A stretch of 64,000 nt of DNA from Cytobacillus stercorigallinarum (GTDB taxonomy: Bacteria; Bacillota; Bacilli; Bacillales; Cytobacillaceae): positions 62,001 through 126,000 of the forward strand of contig NZ_JACSQT010000006.1 of assembly GCF_014836495.1 (NCBI RefSeq), read 5' to 3'. Position numbers and translations under genes: made by a program. Positions 9,072-18,171 of the stretch are shown here, one piece after another (positions within the stretch are counted from its first letter, which is position 1; every line of letters begins with the position of its first letter). The notes beneath the pieces were generated by a model. That model saw only the letters and a list, made by a program, of their open reading frames with translations, had not been told where the DNA came from and ran no database searches.

Positions 9072-9941
9072 ATGATTTATCGTCTCTTAGCTATAAATAT
9101 TGATGGTACCCTTCTTCAAAGTAACGGAAGGCTGCATAAATCAACAAAGGAAGCAATTGAATACGTCCAGCAAAAAGGAATTTATGTGACGTTAGTAACA
9201 GCGAGAAGTTTTCCATCGGCTAAGAAAGTGGCTAAAGCATTAAAATTAAATTCCATTCTTGTGACATCAGCTGGTGCTTATACAGCGGAAAAGTTAGAAC
9301 AACCAATTGAAGTGAAGCGAATTAAAAAAGAAGTAACCTTTGATATTGTACGTTTATTAGAAGGTTTCCCATGCCAAATAAGACTTGTGCATGAAAAGTT
9401 TTCCCTAGCAAATAAGACAAAAACAAATAATAATATTCTCGCTAAAACGGTGTTCTCAACAGGTGACCCTGTTTTTTATTCTCATCAGTTTGTTGAGTCC
9501 TTGAGTGAAAATTTGCTAGAAGATCCAGTGAAGCCACCAAAAATTGAAATTTATTTTGAAAATACCGACGATCTTATACATGCCAAAAAAGCATTAGCTG
9601 TCATGTATGATGAGGAAATTGCTATCACCCAATTAAATGACTCTCGTTTAGATATTGTCCCTTATGGCGTTTCCAAATGGAATGGTTTATTGAGATTAAG
9701 TAAGGAACTCGGTATTGGACCGCAAGAAATTGTAGTCATTGGAGATGGCTATGATGATTTGCAGATGATTGAAGGGGCAGGCTTAGGCGTAGCGATGGGA
9801 AATGCTCCTCATATCTTAAAAAAGCAGGCTGATTGGGTAACAAGAACAAATGATGAACATGGTGTAACATATATGGTGAAAGAGCATTTTCGCAAACAGC
9901 ATCCTATTCAATTTTTAAGGAAAATGAATCTTTTGAAGTAA
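9072..9941 (+). CDS. yhaX: Cof-type HAD-IIB hydrolase homologue YhaX, nucleophile replaced
   Basis: A 289-residue Cof/HAD-IIB superfamily protein. Motif I, normally DxDGT, reads NIDGT at residues 9-13, so the catalytic nucleophile Asp is Asn. Motif II Thr is present in LVTARS, the motif III lysine is probable in VSKWNG, and motif IV is GDGYDDLQMI with both Asps. The cap domain is of the C2B type. As I recall, B. subtilis YhaX also has Asn here, so this is likely a fixed family trait and the protein may bind a phosphorylated ligand without cleaving it. It stands as a single gene between two terminators. Confidence 0.88.
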   Translation: MIYRLLAINIDGTLLQSNGRLHKSTKEAIEYVQQKGIYVTLVTARSFPSAKKVAKALKLNSILVTSAGAYTAEKLEQPIEVKRIKKEVTFDIVRLLEGFPCQIRLVHEKFSLANKTKTNNNILAKTVFSTGDPVFYSHQFVESLSENLLEDPVKPPKIEIYFENTDDLIHAKKALAVMYDEEIAITQLNDSRLDIVPYGVSKWNGLLRLSKELGIGPQEIVVIGDGYDDLQMIEGAGLGVAMGNAPHILKKQADWVTRTNDEHGVTYMVKEHFRKQHPIQFLRKMNLLK

Positions 9942-9945
9942 GGTA

Positions 9946-9991
9946 GAAGCTCTGAAGGTGGTAGAAGAATTTGCTACCTTCAGAGCTTCTT
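9946..9991 (+). terminator. Terminator after yhaX
   Basis: A 15-bp perfect stem AGAAGCTCTGAAGGT with its complement and a 16-base loop. The following T-tract is short, so efficiency is uncertain. Confidence 0.65.
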
Positions 9992-10049
9992 ATTCGTATG
10001 GTTACAATTTGCAGGGATTGAGGGGTTTTTATGCTTTTAAAAAAAGATC

Positions 10050-10066
10050 AACTCTGAATCAGAGTT
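10050..10066. promoter_or_regulatory. 17-bp palindrome upstream of hemZ
   Basis: AACTCTGAATCAGAGTT is a perfect palindrome about a central A. It lies about 40 bases before a possible promoter (TTGACC at 10106, TAAACT at 10130, 18-base spacer). It does not match PerR, Fur or Fnr boxes, so the binding protein is unknown. Confidence 0.45.
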
Positions 10067-10175
10067 AACAAAATGACAAACTAAAATGACCCTTTCGAAT
10101 GAAGATTGACCCGTAAGGTCTTTTTTTTGTAAACTTAAAGAAGTTTGATGAAGAGAAAGTATAAAGGTGATAAAA

Positions 10176-11687
10176 ATGAATATATCTATTTTAGGTTTGA
10201 ATGATAACCGTTATATAAGACCGTTGCAGTTAATTGGTAATTTGTTTTTCGAAGAATGCTCTGTAAAACTTGATAAAAATGAGGGTGCAGATGTAGTTGT
10301 ATCTTTCCACTATGAAGTACGCGGAGAAATTAACATGAGTGTTACGCTTACTACGAACGAGGAAGAAGTGTTTACCGCTAATTATAGAAAGCAACTTAAA
10401 GCGTATGAGACAGAAAAAGAATACTTTAATCAATTAAAGTATGCAGCTTCCCATGTTTATTTAACTGTTTTACAGGATTGGACAGGCATTATCCAGAAGT
10501 GGGGCATATTAACCGGAATAAGGCCGACAAAGCTTTATCATCGTCATATGATGTCTGGAAGTAGTAAGGAAGAGGCTCATCAAGCTTTGAAAAGAGATTA
10601 TTTAATTTCAGATGAAAAAATTAATCTAATGGAAAAAATCGTTGCACGACAATTAACGGCGATTCCAGATCTTTATGAATTAAAAAAGGAAGTCAGTATC
10701 TACATTGGCATTCCCTTTTGCCCAACAAAGTGTGCTTATTGTACATTCCCTGCTTATGCAATTGGTGGTAAACAAGGTAGAGTCGATTCTTTCTTAGCTG
10801 GCCTTCATTATGAAATGAGACATATGGGGGAATGGTTAAAGGAAAATGACATAAAGGTGACAACCGTATACTATGGTGGAGGCACGCCAACAAGTATTAC
10901 AGCAGAGGAAATGGATCTTCTATATGAAGAAATGGTTGAGTCGTTTCCAGATGTGAGTCAGATTCGGGAAATTACGGTCGAGGCAGGTAGACCGGATACA
11001 ATTACAGCTGATAAGTTAAATGTATTAAAAAAGTGGAATATTGACCGTATCAGTATCAATCCACAATCTTATACACAAGAAACGTTAAAAGCGATAGGTA
11101 GGCATCATACGGTTGAAGAAACAATTGATAAGTTCCACCTGGCGAGAAGTATGGGGATGAACAATATTAATATGGATCTAATCATTGGCTTGCCAAATGA
11201 AGGCACAACAGAGTTTGCCCACTCATTAAATGAAACAAAGCAGTTACTACCCGAGTCGCTGACAGTCCATACATTATCTTTTAAAAGAGCTTCTGAAATG
11301 ACAAAGAACCGTCAGAAATATAAGGTGGCTGACCGCGAAGAAGCAGAAAGAATGATGAATATGGCTGAAGAGTGGACAGCTGAACATCATTATGAGCCCT
11401 ACTATTTGTATCGACAAAAAAATATTTTAGGAAATTTAGAGAACGTTGGCTATGCGTTACCGAAACAAGAAAGTCTCTACAATATTATGATTATGGAAGA
11501 AATGCAAACGATTATCGGAATTGGTTGCGGGGCAGCAAGTAAGTTTATCCATCCTGAGACAGGTAAAATTACTCACTTCGCAAATCCGAAAGATCCTAAA
11601 TCCTACAATGAAAGTTTTGTTGAATACACAGATAAAAAAATCGCTATGTTAAATGAGCTTTTTAATATTGAGGCGAAATCTATATAA
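10176..11687 (+). CDS. hemZ: Oxygen-independent coproporphyrinogen III dehydrogenase-like radical SAM protein HemZ
   Basis: A 503-residue radical SAM protein of the HemZ branch. The 4Fe-4S site is FCPTKCAYC (Cx3Cx2C), about 185 residues from the start, followed by the YYGGGTPTS SAM-binding strand. HemZ has a longer N-terminal part than HemN. The ATG at 10176 is chosen because AAAGGTG stands 7 bases before it; the GTG nine bases upstream overlaps that site. It acts in the cytoplasm in haem-related metabolism under low oxygen; enzymatic activity of HemZ is less well established than for HemN. It has its own terminator. Confidence 0.9.
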   Translation: MNISILGLNDNRYIRPLQLIGNLFFEECSVKLDKNEGADVVVSFHYEVRGEINMSVTLTTNEEEVFTANYRKQLKAYETEKEYFNQLKYAASHVYLTVLQDWTGIIQKWGILTGIRPTKLYHRHMMSGSSKEEAHQALKRDYLISDEKINLMEKIVARQLTAIPDLYELKKEVSIYIGIPFCPTKCAYCTFPAYAIGGKQGRVDSFLAGLHYEMRHMGEWLKENDIKVTTVYYGGGTPTSITAEEMDLLYEEMVESFPDVSQIREITVEAGRPDTITADKLNVLKKWNIDRISINPQSYTQETLKAIGRHHTVEETIDKFHLARSMGMNNINMDLIIGLPNEGTTEFAHSLNETKQLLPESLTVHTLSFKRASEMTKNRQKYKVADREEAERMMNMAEEWTAEHHYEPYYLYRQKNILGNLENVGYALPKQESLYNIMIMEEMQTIIGIGCGAASKFIHPETGKITHFANPKDPKSYNESFVEYTDKKIAMLNELFNIEAKSI

Positions 11688-11700
11688 GCAGAATAATGTG

Positions 11701-11732
11701 AGCTGTACCTTTGCTTTAGGTGCAGCTTTTTT
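11701..11732 (+). terminator. Terminator after hemZ
   Basis: A 10-bp stem with one G-T pair (AGCTGTACCT / AGGTGCAGCT), a 7-base loop and 6 T. Confidence 0.85.
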
Positions 11733-11833
11733 GCTTTTAAAAAGAGCAGATTTAATAATCGCACTTTAATAGAGGATTTTATTAAAAAAACAAGAATGTA
11801 ATAGGTACAAAAGCGCATATACATCTATGAATG

Positions 11834-11848
11834 ATGTAAGCGGTTACT
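11834..11848. promoter_or_regulatory. cre-like CcpA site before the acyl-CoA ligase
   Basis: ATGTAAGCGGTTACT fits the Gram-positive cre consensus WTGNAANCGNWNNCW at every defined position and sits 20 bases before the start codon. Catabolite repression of a fatty-acid use gene would make sense. A FadR half-site TGAATGA overlaps just upstream at 11828. Confidence 0.55.
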
Positions 11849-11867
11849 AAATGGGAGGCGATTGGTG

Positions 11868-13487
11868 ATGAAGCATTCTTCTTTGACGATGGGACAGATG
11901 ATCAAAAGAGCAGAAACGTTTTTCGCAAAAAAAGAGATTATATCTAGAACAGCAGGTGGTATGCAAACATTTACGTATAAAGAAATGGCTGAACGAACAC
12001 GAAGACTTGCTTCAAGTTTACAAAGGCTTGGTATTAAAAGAGGGGAGAAGGTAGGGACATTTGCCTGGAACCATCATCGCCATTTGGAAGCATATTTTGC
12101 GATTCCTTGTAGTGGAGCGGTGTTGCATACAATTAATATTAGACTCTCGTCTCAGCATATCAGCTATATTATTAATCACGCAGAAGATAAAATTCTCCTC
12201 ATAGATGAAGAGTTAGTTCCATTAATTGAACAATGTAGGGACGAACTTTCCAATGTAAAAGCATTTATCATTATGAGTGACCATAAGGAACCTCCAACTA
12301 CAACTCTATCTCCAGCATATAATTATGAAAGACTACTAGAAGAGGCTGATCCCAATTATCAATATCCAGATGATTTAGATGAAAATGACCCGGCTGGGAT
12401 GTGTTATACATCGGCGACCACCGGAAATCCTAAAGGGGTCATCTACTCTCACCGAGCGATTGTGCTCCATAGCTTAGCATTAGGTTTAGCAGATAGTGTT
12501 GGTGTAAGTGAAAAAGATATTGCCCTACCTATCGTACCGATGTTTCATGTCAATGCATGGGGCTTACCTTTTGCAGGGGTGTGGTTCGGCACAAAATTAA
12601 TCATGCCTGGTCCAGCATTTACGCCTAAATTAATTGCAGAATTAATAGAAGAATATAAGATTACCATTACTGCAGGTGTGCCTACTATTTGGCTTGGTTT
12701 ATTAAAAGAATTGCAAGCGAAAAAGTATGATTTAAGTTCTTTAAGGAGCATTCTTTGTGGCGGATCTGCTGCACCAAAAGCCATGATTAGAGTGTTTGAA
12801 GAACAGTATAAGATACCGTTTCTTCATGCCTATGGAATGACAGAAACAAGTCCACTTGCAACTGTCTCCAATTTGAAAAGCTATCAAGAAAATATAGATC
12901 TTGAAAAGAAACTAGAGTTGAGAAGCAAGCAAGGATTATTGGTTCCGGGATTAGAGATGAAAGTGGTTAACGAGAAAGGGGTAGAAGTAGAGTGGGACGG
13001 AAAGCAGATGGGCGAGCTCTGCTTAAGAGGTCCGTGGATTGTAACCGAATATTATAATGACGAGCGGACTGCCTCTAGTTTTAAAGATGGCTGGCTTCAT
13101 ACCGGAGATGTTGTCACGATTGATGAAGAAGGACTTTTAAAGATTGTTGATCGCACGAAGGATCTAATAAAGAGTGGTGGGGAGTGGATTTCATCTGTTG
13201 ACATAGAAAATGCACTCATGGCTAATGAAGCCATTTTTGAAGCTGCTGTTATTGGTATTCCGAGTGAAAAATGGCAAGAGCGCCCACTAGCCTATGTGGT
13301 ATTACATGAACAGTATAAAGGGAAAGTAACAGTTGAAGAAGTGCTCCAGCCATTAAGCGCACAATTTGCAAAATGGTGGATTCCCGATGATGTCATCTTC
13401 ATTAATGAAATTCCAAAAACATCTGTAGGGAAATTTTTAAAACGCGATTTACGAGAAAAATATCAAATGGATAAAATTAATCAGTAA
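11868..13487 (+). CDS. Fatty-acid CoA ligase (AMP-dependent synthetase)
   Basis: A 539-residue member of the ANL acyl-adenylate family, activating fatty acids to acyl-CoA for beta-oxidation. The P-loop reads YTSATTGNPKG (usual YTSGTTGxPKG), followed by AYGMTETSP, the HTGDV hinge aspartate and the C-terminal NEIPKTSVGKFLKR with the catalytic lysine. The stretch NHHRHLEAYFAIPCSGAVLHTINIRL is like AlkK/medium-chain ligases. The ATG at 11868 has GGGAGG nine bases before it. It is absent from the syntenic B. subtilis position and precedes yhaR, with which it forms a fatty-acid pair. Chain length is not decided. Confidence 0.88.
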   Translation: MKHSSLTMGQMIKRAETFFAKKEIISRTAGGMQTFTYKEMAERTRRLASSLQRLGIKRGEKVGTFAWNHHRHLEAYFAIPCSGAVLHTINIRLSSQHISYIINHAEDKILLIDEELVPLIEQCRDELSNVKAFIIMSDHKEPPTTTLSPAYNYERLLEEADPNYQYPDDLDENDPAGMCYTSATTGNPKGVIYSHRAIVLHSLALGLADSVGVSEKDIALPIVPMFHVNAWGLPFAGVWFGTKLIMPGPAFTPKLIAELIEEYKITITAGVPTIWLGLLKELQAKKYDLSSLRSILCGGSAAPKAMIRVFEEQYKIPFLHAYGMTETSPLATVSNLKSYQENIDLEKKLELRSKQGLLVPGLEMKVVNEKGVEVEWDGKQMGELCLRGPWIVTEYYNDERTASSFKDGWLHTGDVVTIDEEGLLKIVDRTKDLIKSGGEWISSVDIENALMANEAIFEAAVIGIPSEKWQERPLAYVVLHEQYKGKVTVEEVLQPLSAQFAKWWIPDDVIFINEIPKTSVGKFLKRDLREKYQMDKINQ

Positions 13488-13600
13488 TTATTTTTAATAT
13501 GAGGCGACATTCATTTTTCTATTAAAAAACTTAATTATATTTGGAAAATAAAAAATATTTTATTTATAATAGAGGTATCCAAACTTAAGGAGGAAAATGA

Positions 13601-14392
13601 ATGACGCTTGATTTTGATACAAAGACCGTTAATTATTCGATTGAGGGAAGAGTAGCACAAGTGGAAATGAACCGCCCAGAGTCATTAAATGCACTTAATG
13701 TGGAAATGATTCATGAACTTGGTGCTGTAATGAAAGAGTTAAGTAATTTAGAGGAAATAGATATCGTTGTTTTGAAAGGGGCGGGTAGAGCATTCTCTTC
13801 AGGTGGTGACATTAAAACGATGCTGATGGAAGCGAATGAAAGCGATTTCCCTGCTGTAATGGATGCGATTAATGAGTTAGTTGTTACATTATATAGTATG
13901 CCTAAAATCACCATTAGCGCAATAAAAGGTGCAGCTGCAGGACTCGGGTTGAGTTTAGCTTTAGCTACGGATTTCATTTATGCTCATAAGGATAGTAAAT
14001 TAGCGATGAACTTTATTGGCATAGGGTTAATCCCGGATGGTGGTTCCCACTTTTTCCTTGAAAGTAAGTTAGGACCCGACCAAGCTAAGCATCTCATTTG
14101 GGAGGGGAAACCGATGAACGCTGAAGAAGCATTGAAGAGAAGACTTGTTCATGAAGTCGTAGGTGATGATCTTGATGAAGCAATTAATAAAAAAGTGTAC
14201 CATCTGAGTCATCTTCCAATCCTTGCAATGATTAAAACAAAAAAAATACTGACAGATAAGAATCGCCCATTACTATTAAAATTATTAGAGCTCGAAAAAA
14301 GTGGTCAAGCACAAATGAGGAAAACTGCTGATCATAAAGAAGGCATAAACGCTTTTATTGAGAAAAGACAGCCTCGATTCACAGGGAAATAA
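13601..14392 (+). CDS. yhaR: Enoyl-CoA hydratase/isomerase family protein YhaR, PaaG-like active site
   Basis: A 263-residue crotonase-fold protein. The oxyanion-hole segments are SSGGDIK and AAAGLGLSLA. Both hydratase glutamates (rat positions 144 and 164) are missing: the first site is Ser in GLSLA and the second is Asn in AMNFIGIG. Instead it has IPDGG, the aspartate used by PaaG-type isomerases. Isomerase activity on an unsaturated CoA ester is therefore more likely than hydration. The ATG has GGAGG eight bases upstream. It lies 113 bases after the acyl-CoA ligase and may share its transcript. Name by synteny and length. Confidence 0.87.
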   Translation: MTLDFDTKTVNYSIEGRVAQVEMNRPESLNALNVEMIHELGAVMKELSNLEEIDIVVLKGAGRAFSSGGDIKTMLMEANESDFPAVMDAINELVVTLYSMPKITISAIKGAAAGLGLSLALATDFIYAHKDSKLAMNFIGIGLIPDGGSHFFLESKLGPDQAKHLIWEGKPMNAEEALKRRLVHEVVGDDLDEAINKKVYHLSHLPILAMIKTKKILTDKNRPLLLKLLELEKSGQAQMRKTADHKEGINAFIEKRQPRFTGK

Positions 14393-14400
14393 AAGGAATG

Positions 14401-14439
14401 AAAGACACGCATGTTTTTATCAGAAACATGCGTGTCTTT
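14401..14439. terminator. Bidirectional terminator between yhaR and yhzD
   Basis: A 16-bp perfect stem AAAGACACGCATGTTT with its complement and a 7-base loop lies between convergent genes. Confidence 0.85.
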
Positions 14440-14467
14440 ATTTGACTTCGTGGTGTATAGTAAAAGT

Positions 14468-14653
14468 CTAGCGGTGAAATAATATAAGCTTTCCTGCTGG
14501 TGATGAACAACGATGGGTTTTCTCTTCTAATCCTTTTTCTTTCAGCAGGTTTTCACCCGCCACCTTTGCTTCTTGATCATTCGCTGATTCGAATGATTCA
14601 TCAAGAATTTTTTCACCGGTTGGTTCGAAAGCCGTTAATTTATAAGTTTTCAT
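14468..14653 (-). CDS. yhzD: YhzD-like small protein
   Basis: A 61-residue protein, MKTYKLTAFEPTGEKILDESF at the start and HRCSSPAGKLILFHR at the end, matching the Bacillus YhzD family (PF14120) in length and pattern. AAGGAG stands upstream of the ATG. It is antisense to its neighbours and in the same place as in B. subtilis, before yhaQ. There is no membrane segment. The function is unknown. Confidence 0.78.
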   Translation of the reverse strand: MKTYKLTAFEPTGEKILDESFESANDQEAKVAGENLLKEKGLEEKTHRCSSPAGKLILFHR

Positions 14654-14803
14654 TATAATGACTCCTTGTAATGTAGTTGAATATTCCGATATTTAATTAT
14701 ATTTTGGCATAATTCCATCAATCTTGCAAAAAGAAACATACTTATTTGATGAAACTTTTATAGTTTTAGACCGTAAATGAATGAAAGGGAGGGACAAAGT
14801 TAT

Positions 14804-15703
14804 ATGTCTTTAAAATTAGAAAATGTAACGAAGAAGTTTGGCCAATTTACGGCAGTAGACGATATATCTATCGAAATACCTGAAAAGGAAATGTTCGGTT
14901 TTTTAGGAGCGAATGGTGCTGGAAAGACGACTACTTTTCGAATGATTTTAGGATTAATTGATGCAACGAAAGGAAACATCACTTGGCAAGGCAAACCCAT
15001 TAATTATTCAGTGAGTGGTCAAATTGGTTATTTACCTGAAGAGCGAGGATTATATCCTAAATTACAAGTGAAAGAGCAACTTGTTTACTTAGCACGGTTA
15101 AGAGGGATGGATAAACAAGCTGCCTTGAAGGAATTAGACAACTGGCTTGAGCGCTTTAAAGTACCTGATTACAAAACAAAGAAAGTAGAGGAACTATCAA
15201 AAGGGAATCAACAAAAGATTCAATTTATATCTAGTATTTTACATAAACCTAAACTATTGATTCTTGATGAACCGTTTAGCGGATTAGATCCAGTAAATGT
15301 AGAACTGCTAAAAGAAGCGGTTGTAGACTTAAAAAATAGTGGGACTTCAATCGTATTTTCTTCTCACCGCATGGAACATGTCGAAGAGTTATGTGAGCAT
15401 CTTTGTATCATGCAAAAAGGTAAGCCTGTTGTCCATGGTGAGTTGAAGGAAATTAAGCGTTCTTATGGAAAGAAATCATTAATCATTCATGGTGATTTTT
15501 CTATGAGTTTTTTGCAAGACCATCCTGCTGTGAAGAAATTTAAAATGACAACAGAAGGGGTGCATCTGCAAATTGAAAATGAATGGGCAGCGGACGATAT
15601 TTTAAAGGATATCGTTGGCAAAGGGTTTATTCGTAAATTTATGCTTGAAGAACCATCTTTAAATGATATTTTTATTGAAAAGGCAGGTGCTTCTTATGAA
15701 TAA
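14804..15703 (+). CDS. yhaQ: ABC exporter ATP-binding protein YhaQ
   Basis: A 299-residue NatA-like ATPase. Walker A is GANGAGKTT near residue 38, the Q-loop leads to GYLPEERGLYP, the ABC signature is LSKGNQQK, Walker B is LLILDEPFSGLDP, and the switch histidine is in SSHRMEH. A C-terminal extension of about 90 residues is typical of Na+/drug exporters. The ATG at 14804 has AAAGGGAGGG ten bases before it; the upstream in-frame ATG has no site. Its stop overlaps the permease gene yhaP by 8 bases. Substrate unknown; the pair resembles NatAB. Confidence 0.9.
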   Translation: MSLKLENVTKKFGQFTAVDDISIEIPEKEMFGFLGANGAGKTTTFRMILGLIDATKGNITWQGKPINYSVSGQIGYLPEERGLYPKLQVKEQLVYLARLRGMDKQAALKELDNWLERFKVPDYKTKKVEELSKGNQQKIQFISSILHKPKLLILDEPFSGLDPVNVELLKEAVVDLKNSGTSIVFSSHRMEHVEELCEHLCIMQKGKPVVHGELKEIKRSYGKKSLIIHGDFSMSFLQDHPAVKKFKMTTEGVHLQIENEWAADDILKDIVGKGFIRKFMLEEPSLNDIFIEKAGASYE

Positions 15704-16949
15704 TTTTTGGACAATTCTATGGCATACGTATTGGACCAAAATAAAAACAAGGTCTTTTCTAATCACAACAATCATTACGGCACTTTTATTCGTGCTGTTA
15801 GCCAATATTACAACTATTATTGATACTTTTTCTAATGAAGAAACACCAAAAGTGGCAGTGATAGATGAAACAAACAGCTCCATCGATGCAATAGAACGTA
15901 TAGAGGCATATACATCGGAGGAAGTTATCTTAGAAAGTGTACAACAGTCAGAAGCTGAAGTGGAAGAGAAGGTAATATCGGGGGAATTTATAGGTGCACT
16001 TTACTTAACTTCTAACGGTGATGATCCCATTAGCGGTGAATATAAATCTTTGAGTATAGCTGACACCACTATTTCTAGCTTATTGCAAACAGCTTTGCAG
16101 CAAATAAAGACGGAATTAACTGCAGAGAGTATAAATTTATCACCAGAGCAATTGCAGACATTGTATGCGCCTGTATCGTTCGAGACGACTGCGCTTGAGG
16201 AAAATGCGAAATCTGAAGAAGAATTAAGTCAGGCAAGAGGTCTTGTTTATGTGGTATTATTCTTAATTTATTTTGCTGTTATCATGTATGCGAGTATGAT
16301 TGCCAATGAAGTGGCAACTGAGAAATCATCTAGAATCATGGAAATTCTTATTTCAAGTACCCCACCTGTTCAGCAAATGTTTGCTAAGATACTTGGGATT
16401 GCTCTATTGAGTGTGACTCAAATGCTTATTCTAGGTTCCATTGGTTTCCTTGCTTTAAGAGAAAGCATGTCTAAGCTTGAAGGTGGCTGGTTCGAAGCAT
16501 TTGGGTTCAGCAACTTATCTATTGGGATATTGGTGTACGCTGCTATCTTTTTCTTATTAGGTTATTTTTTATATGCGACGTTAGCCGCTTTTCTTGGGTC
16601 ATTAGTTAGCCGGATTGAAGATGTTCAACAAATGATTATGCCAATGACGATGTTAGTCATTGTCGGCTTTTTACTCTCCATGTATGGTCTATCTGATCCA
16701 GATACAACTTTCATTACTATAGCCTCTTATATTCCTTTTTTTACGCCAATGCTGATGTTCTTAAGAGTAGGAATGCTTTCATTGCCAGTATGGGAACCGA
16801 TATTAGGCATGGTCGTGCTTATTGTGACGACAATTATATTGGCGATATTCGGTGCACGTGTATATCGTGGCGGTGTCTTAATGTATGGTCGTTCCACTTC
16901 GTATAAAGATATTAAAAAAGCGATTCAATTAACGAAGAAAGAAAAATAA
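15696..16949 (+). CDS. yhaP: ABC exporter permease YhaP (NatB-like)
   Basis: A 417-residue ABC-2 permease. One N-terminal membrane helix (ITTIITALLFVLLANI) is followed by an extracytoplasmic domain of about 140 residues, then five to six helices starting near residue 180, with the conserved EKSSRIMEILISSTPP loop that contacts the ATPase. The ATG at 15696 lies inside the end of yhaQ (8-base overlap), so translation is coupled. This layout is that of NatB and YhaP. It ends in a terminator, which closes the yhaQP operon. Transported substrate unknown. Confidence 0.9.
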   Translation: MNNFWTILWHTYWTKIKTRSFLITTIITALLFVLLANITTIIDTFSNEETPKVAVIDETNSSIDAIERIEAYTSEEVILESVQQSEAEVEEKVISGEFIGALYLTSNGDDPISGEYKSLSIADTTISSLLQTALQQIKTELTAESINLSPEQLQTLYAPVSFETTALEENAKSEEELSQARGLVYVVLFLIYFAVIMYASMIANEVATEKSSRIMEILISSTPPVQQMFAKILGIALLSVTQMLILGSIGFLALRESMSKLEGGWFEAFGFSNLSIGILVYAAIFFLLGYFLYATLAAFLGSLVSRIEDVQQMIMPMTMLVIVGFLLSMYGLSDPDTTFITIASYIPFFTPMLMFLRVGMLSLPVWEPILGMVVLIVTTIILAIFGARVYRGGVLMYGRSTSYKDIKKAIQLTKKEK

Positions 16950-16966
16950 GTAGTTATTAACATTCG

Positions 16967-17000
16967 AGCTTCTCATACTTGTGTATGAAGAAGCTTTTTT
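16967..17000 (+). terminator. Terminator after yhaP
   Basis: AGCTTCTCATAC pairs with GTATGAAGAAGCT with one bulged base, then 6 T. Confidence 0.8.
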
Positions 17001-17229
17001 AGGAAAAAAAGAATCGATGAAAGGTAGTAGCGGCCATATTAAATTTATTAAAATCATGATAAACCTAATCTAAGGGCACTGGTAATGTTTCTTGTTGGTA
17101 CGTAAGCAACTTTTTTCCCTTTTTAATTGAAAAGTGGCAGAAGTAAAATAAATCAATGACAAATGTAACTATTTGCCTTTGGCCTTTCTTGACATACTTA
17201 CACTAACAAAGGTGAAAGGGTGTGAGAGG

Positions 17230-18171
17230 ATGATAGCCTCACTAAATGGGATTGTGAAACGTTATGATTCGAAACTCGTGTTGGATTACATTGATTTAGA
17301 AATAAATGAGGGCCAAATTATTGGTTTACTTGGTCCTAATGGAGCGGGGAAATCAACCTTAATTAGATGTCTCACAGGAATGGAGACAGTTAATCAAGGG
17401 AATGTTACGTTATTTGGGGATGGAAAGAAACCATTTCAAAATAAAAATAAAGAGAAAATTGGTTTAGTTACGCAGGAAATATCAATTTTTCCAGAATTGA
17501 CAGCAAAGGAGAATGCGAACTTTTTTGCCGGGGTTTACGGCTTAAAGGGGGAGGAAAGAAAAAGAAGGGTCGCAGAAGCATTAGCGTTTGTTGGATTAGC
17601 GGAGCAAACAAAGGGAAAGGCACAAAATTTTTCTGGGGGAATGCAAAGGCGACTGAATATCGCATGTTCCCTTGTTCATAATCCTAAGTTATTAATTATG
17701 GATGAGCCGACCGTAGGCATTGACACGCAATCTCGAAACCATATTTTGCAGGCTGTAAAGCAATTACAAAGTAAAGGAACGACCATTCTATATACAACGC
17801 ATTATATGGAAGAGGTTGAAGCGATTGCATCAGAGGTCGTGATATTAGATAAAGGGCAAATCATTACAAAAGGAACCGTTCAAGAGTTGATTCAAAACAT
17901 TCAGCATGAAGAGAAAATTAAGGTAGAAGTTAGTCATCCTGAAGAGGTCTCTTTAGCGAATATTCAAGCGCTGCCAGATGTAAAACAAGTGATCAAAGAT
18001 GGGAATCAAATTTTGATTGTAACTTCGGCCAATTCCGGACATCTTGATCGTATTTTAACGATTATAAAAGAAGACTCTGGCGTTGTCGGCATTAATGTAG
18101 AAAAACCGAATTTAGAGGATGTTTTTTTAACTTTGACCGGAAGAACTTTGAGGGATGGAGGCAGTGTATGA
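17230..18171 (+). CDS. ABC exporter ATP-binding protein of a two-component-linked module
   Basis: A 313-residue ABC ATPase. Walker A GPNGAGKST lies near residue 40, the signature is FSGGMQRRL, Walker B LLIMDEPTVGIDTQ, and the switch is TTHYMEE. The long C-terminal domain is that of drug/antibiotic exporters (CcmA-type). The ATG at 17230 is preferred to an in-frame upstream ATG because it begins the conserved NGIVKRYDSK region and has AAAGGG nine bases away. It overlaps the next permease gene by 4 bases. With two permeases and a two-component system downstream it resembles the LnrLMN-LnrJK resistance arrangement. Confidence 0.88.
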   Translation: MIASLNGIVKRYDSKLVLDYIDLEINEGQIIGLLGPNGAGKSTLIRCLTGMETVNQGNVTLFGDGKKPFQNKNKEKIGLVTQEISIFPELTAKENANFFAGVYGLKGEERKRRVAEALAFVGLAEQTKGKAQNFSGGMQRRLNIACSLVHNPKLLIMDEPTVGIDTQSRNHILQAVKQLQSKGTTILYTTHYMEEVEAIASEVVILDKGQIITKGTVQELIQNIQHEEKIKVEVSHPEEVSLANIQALPDVKQVIKDGNQILIVTSANSGHLDRILTIIKEDSGVVGINVEKPNLEDVFLTLTGRTLRDGGSV

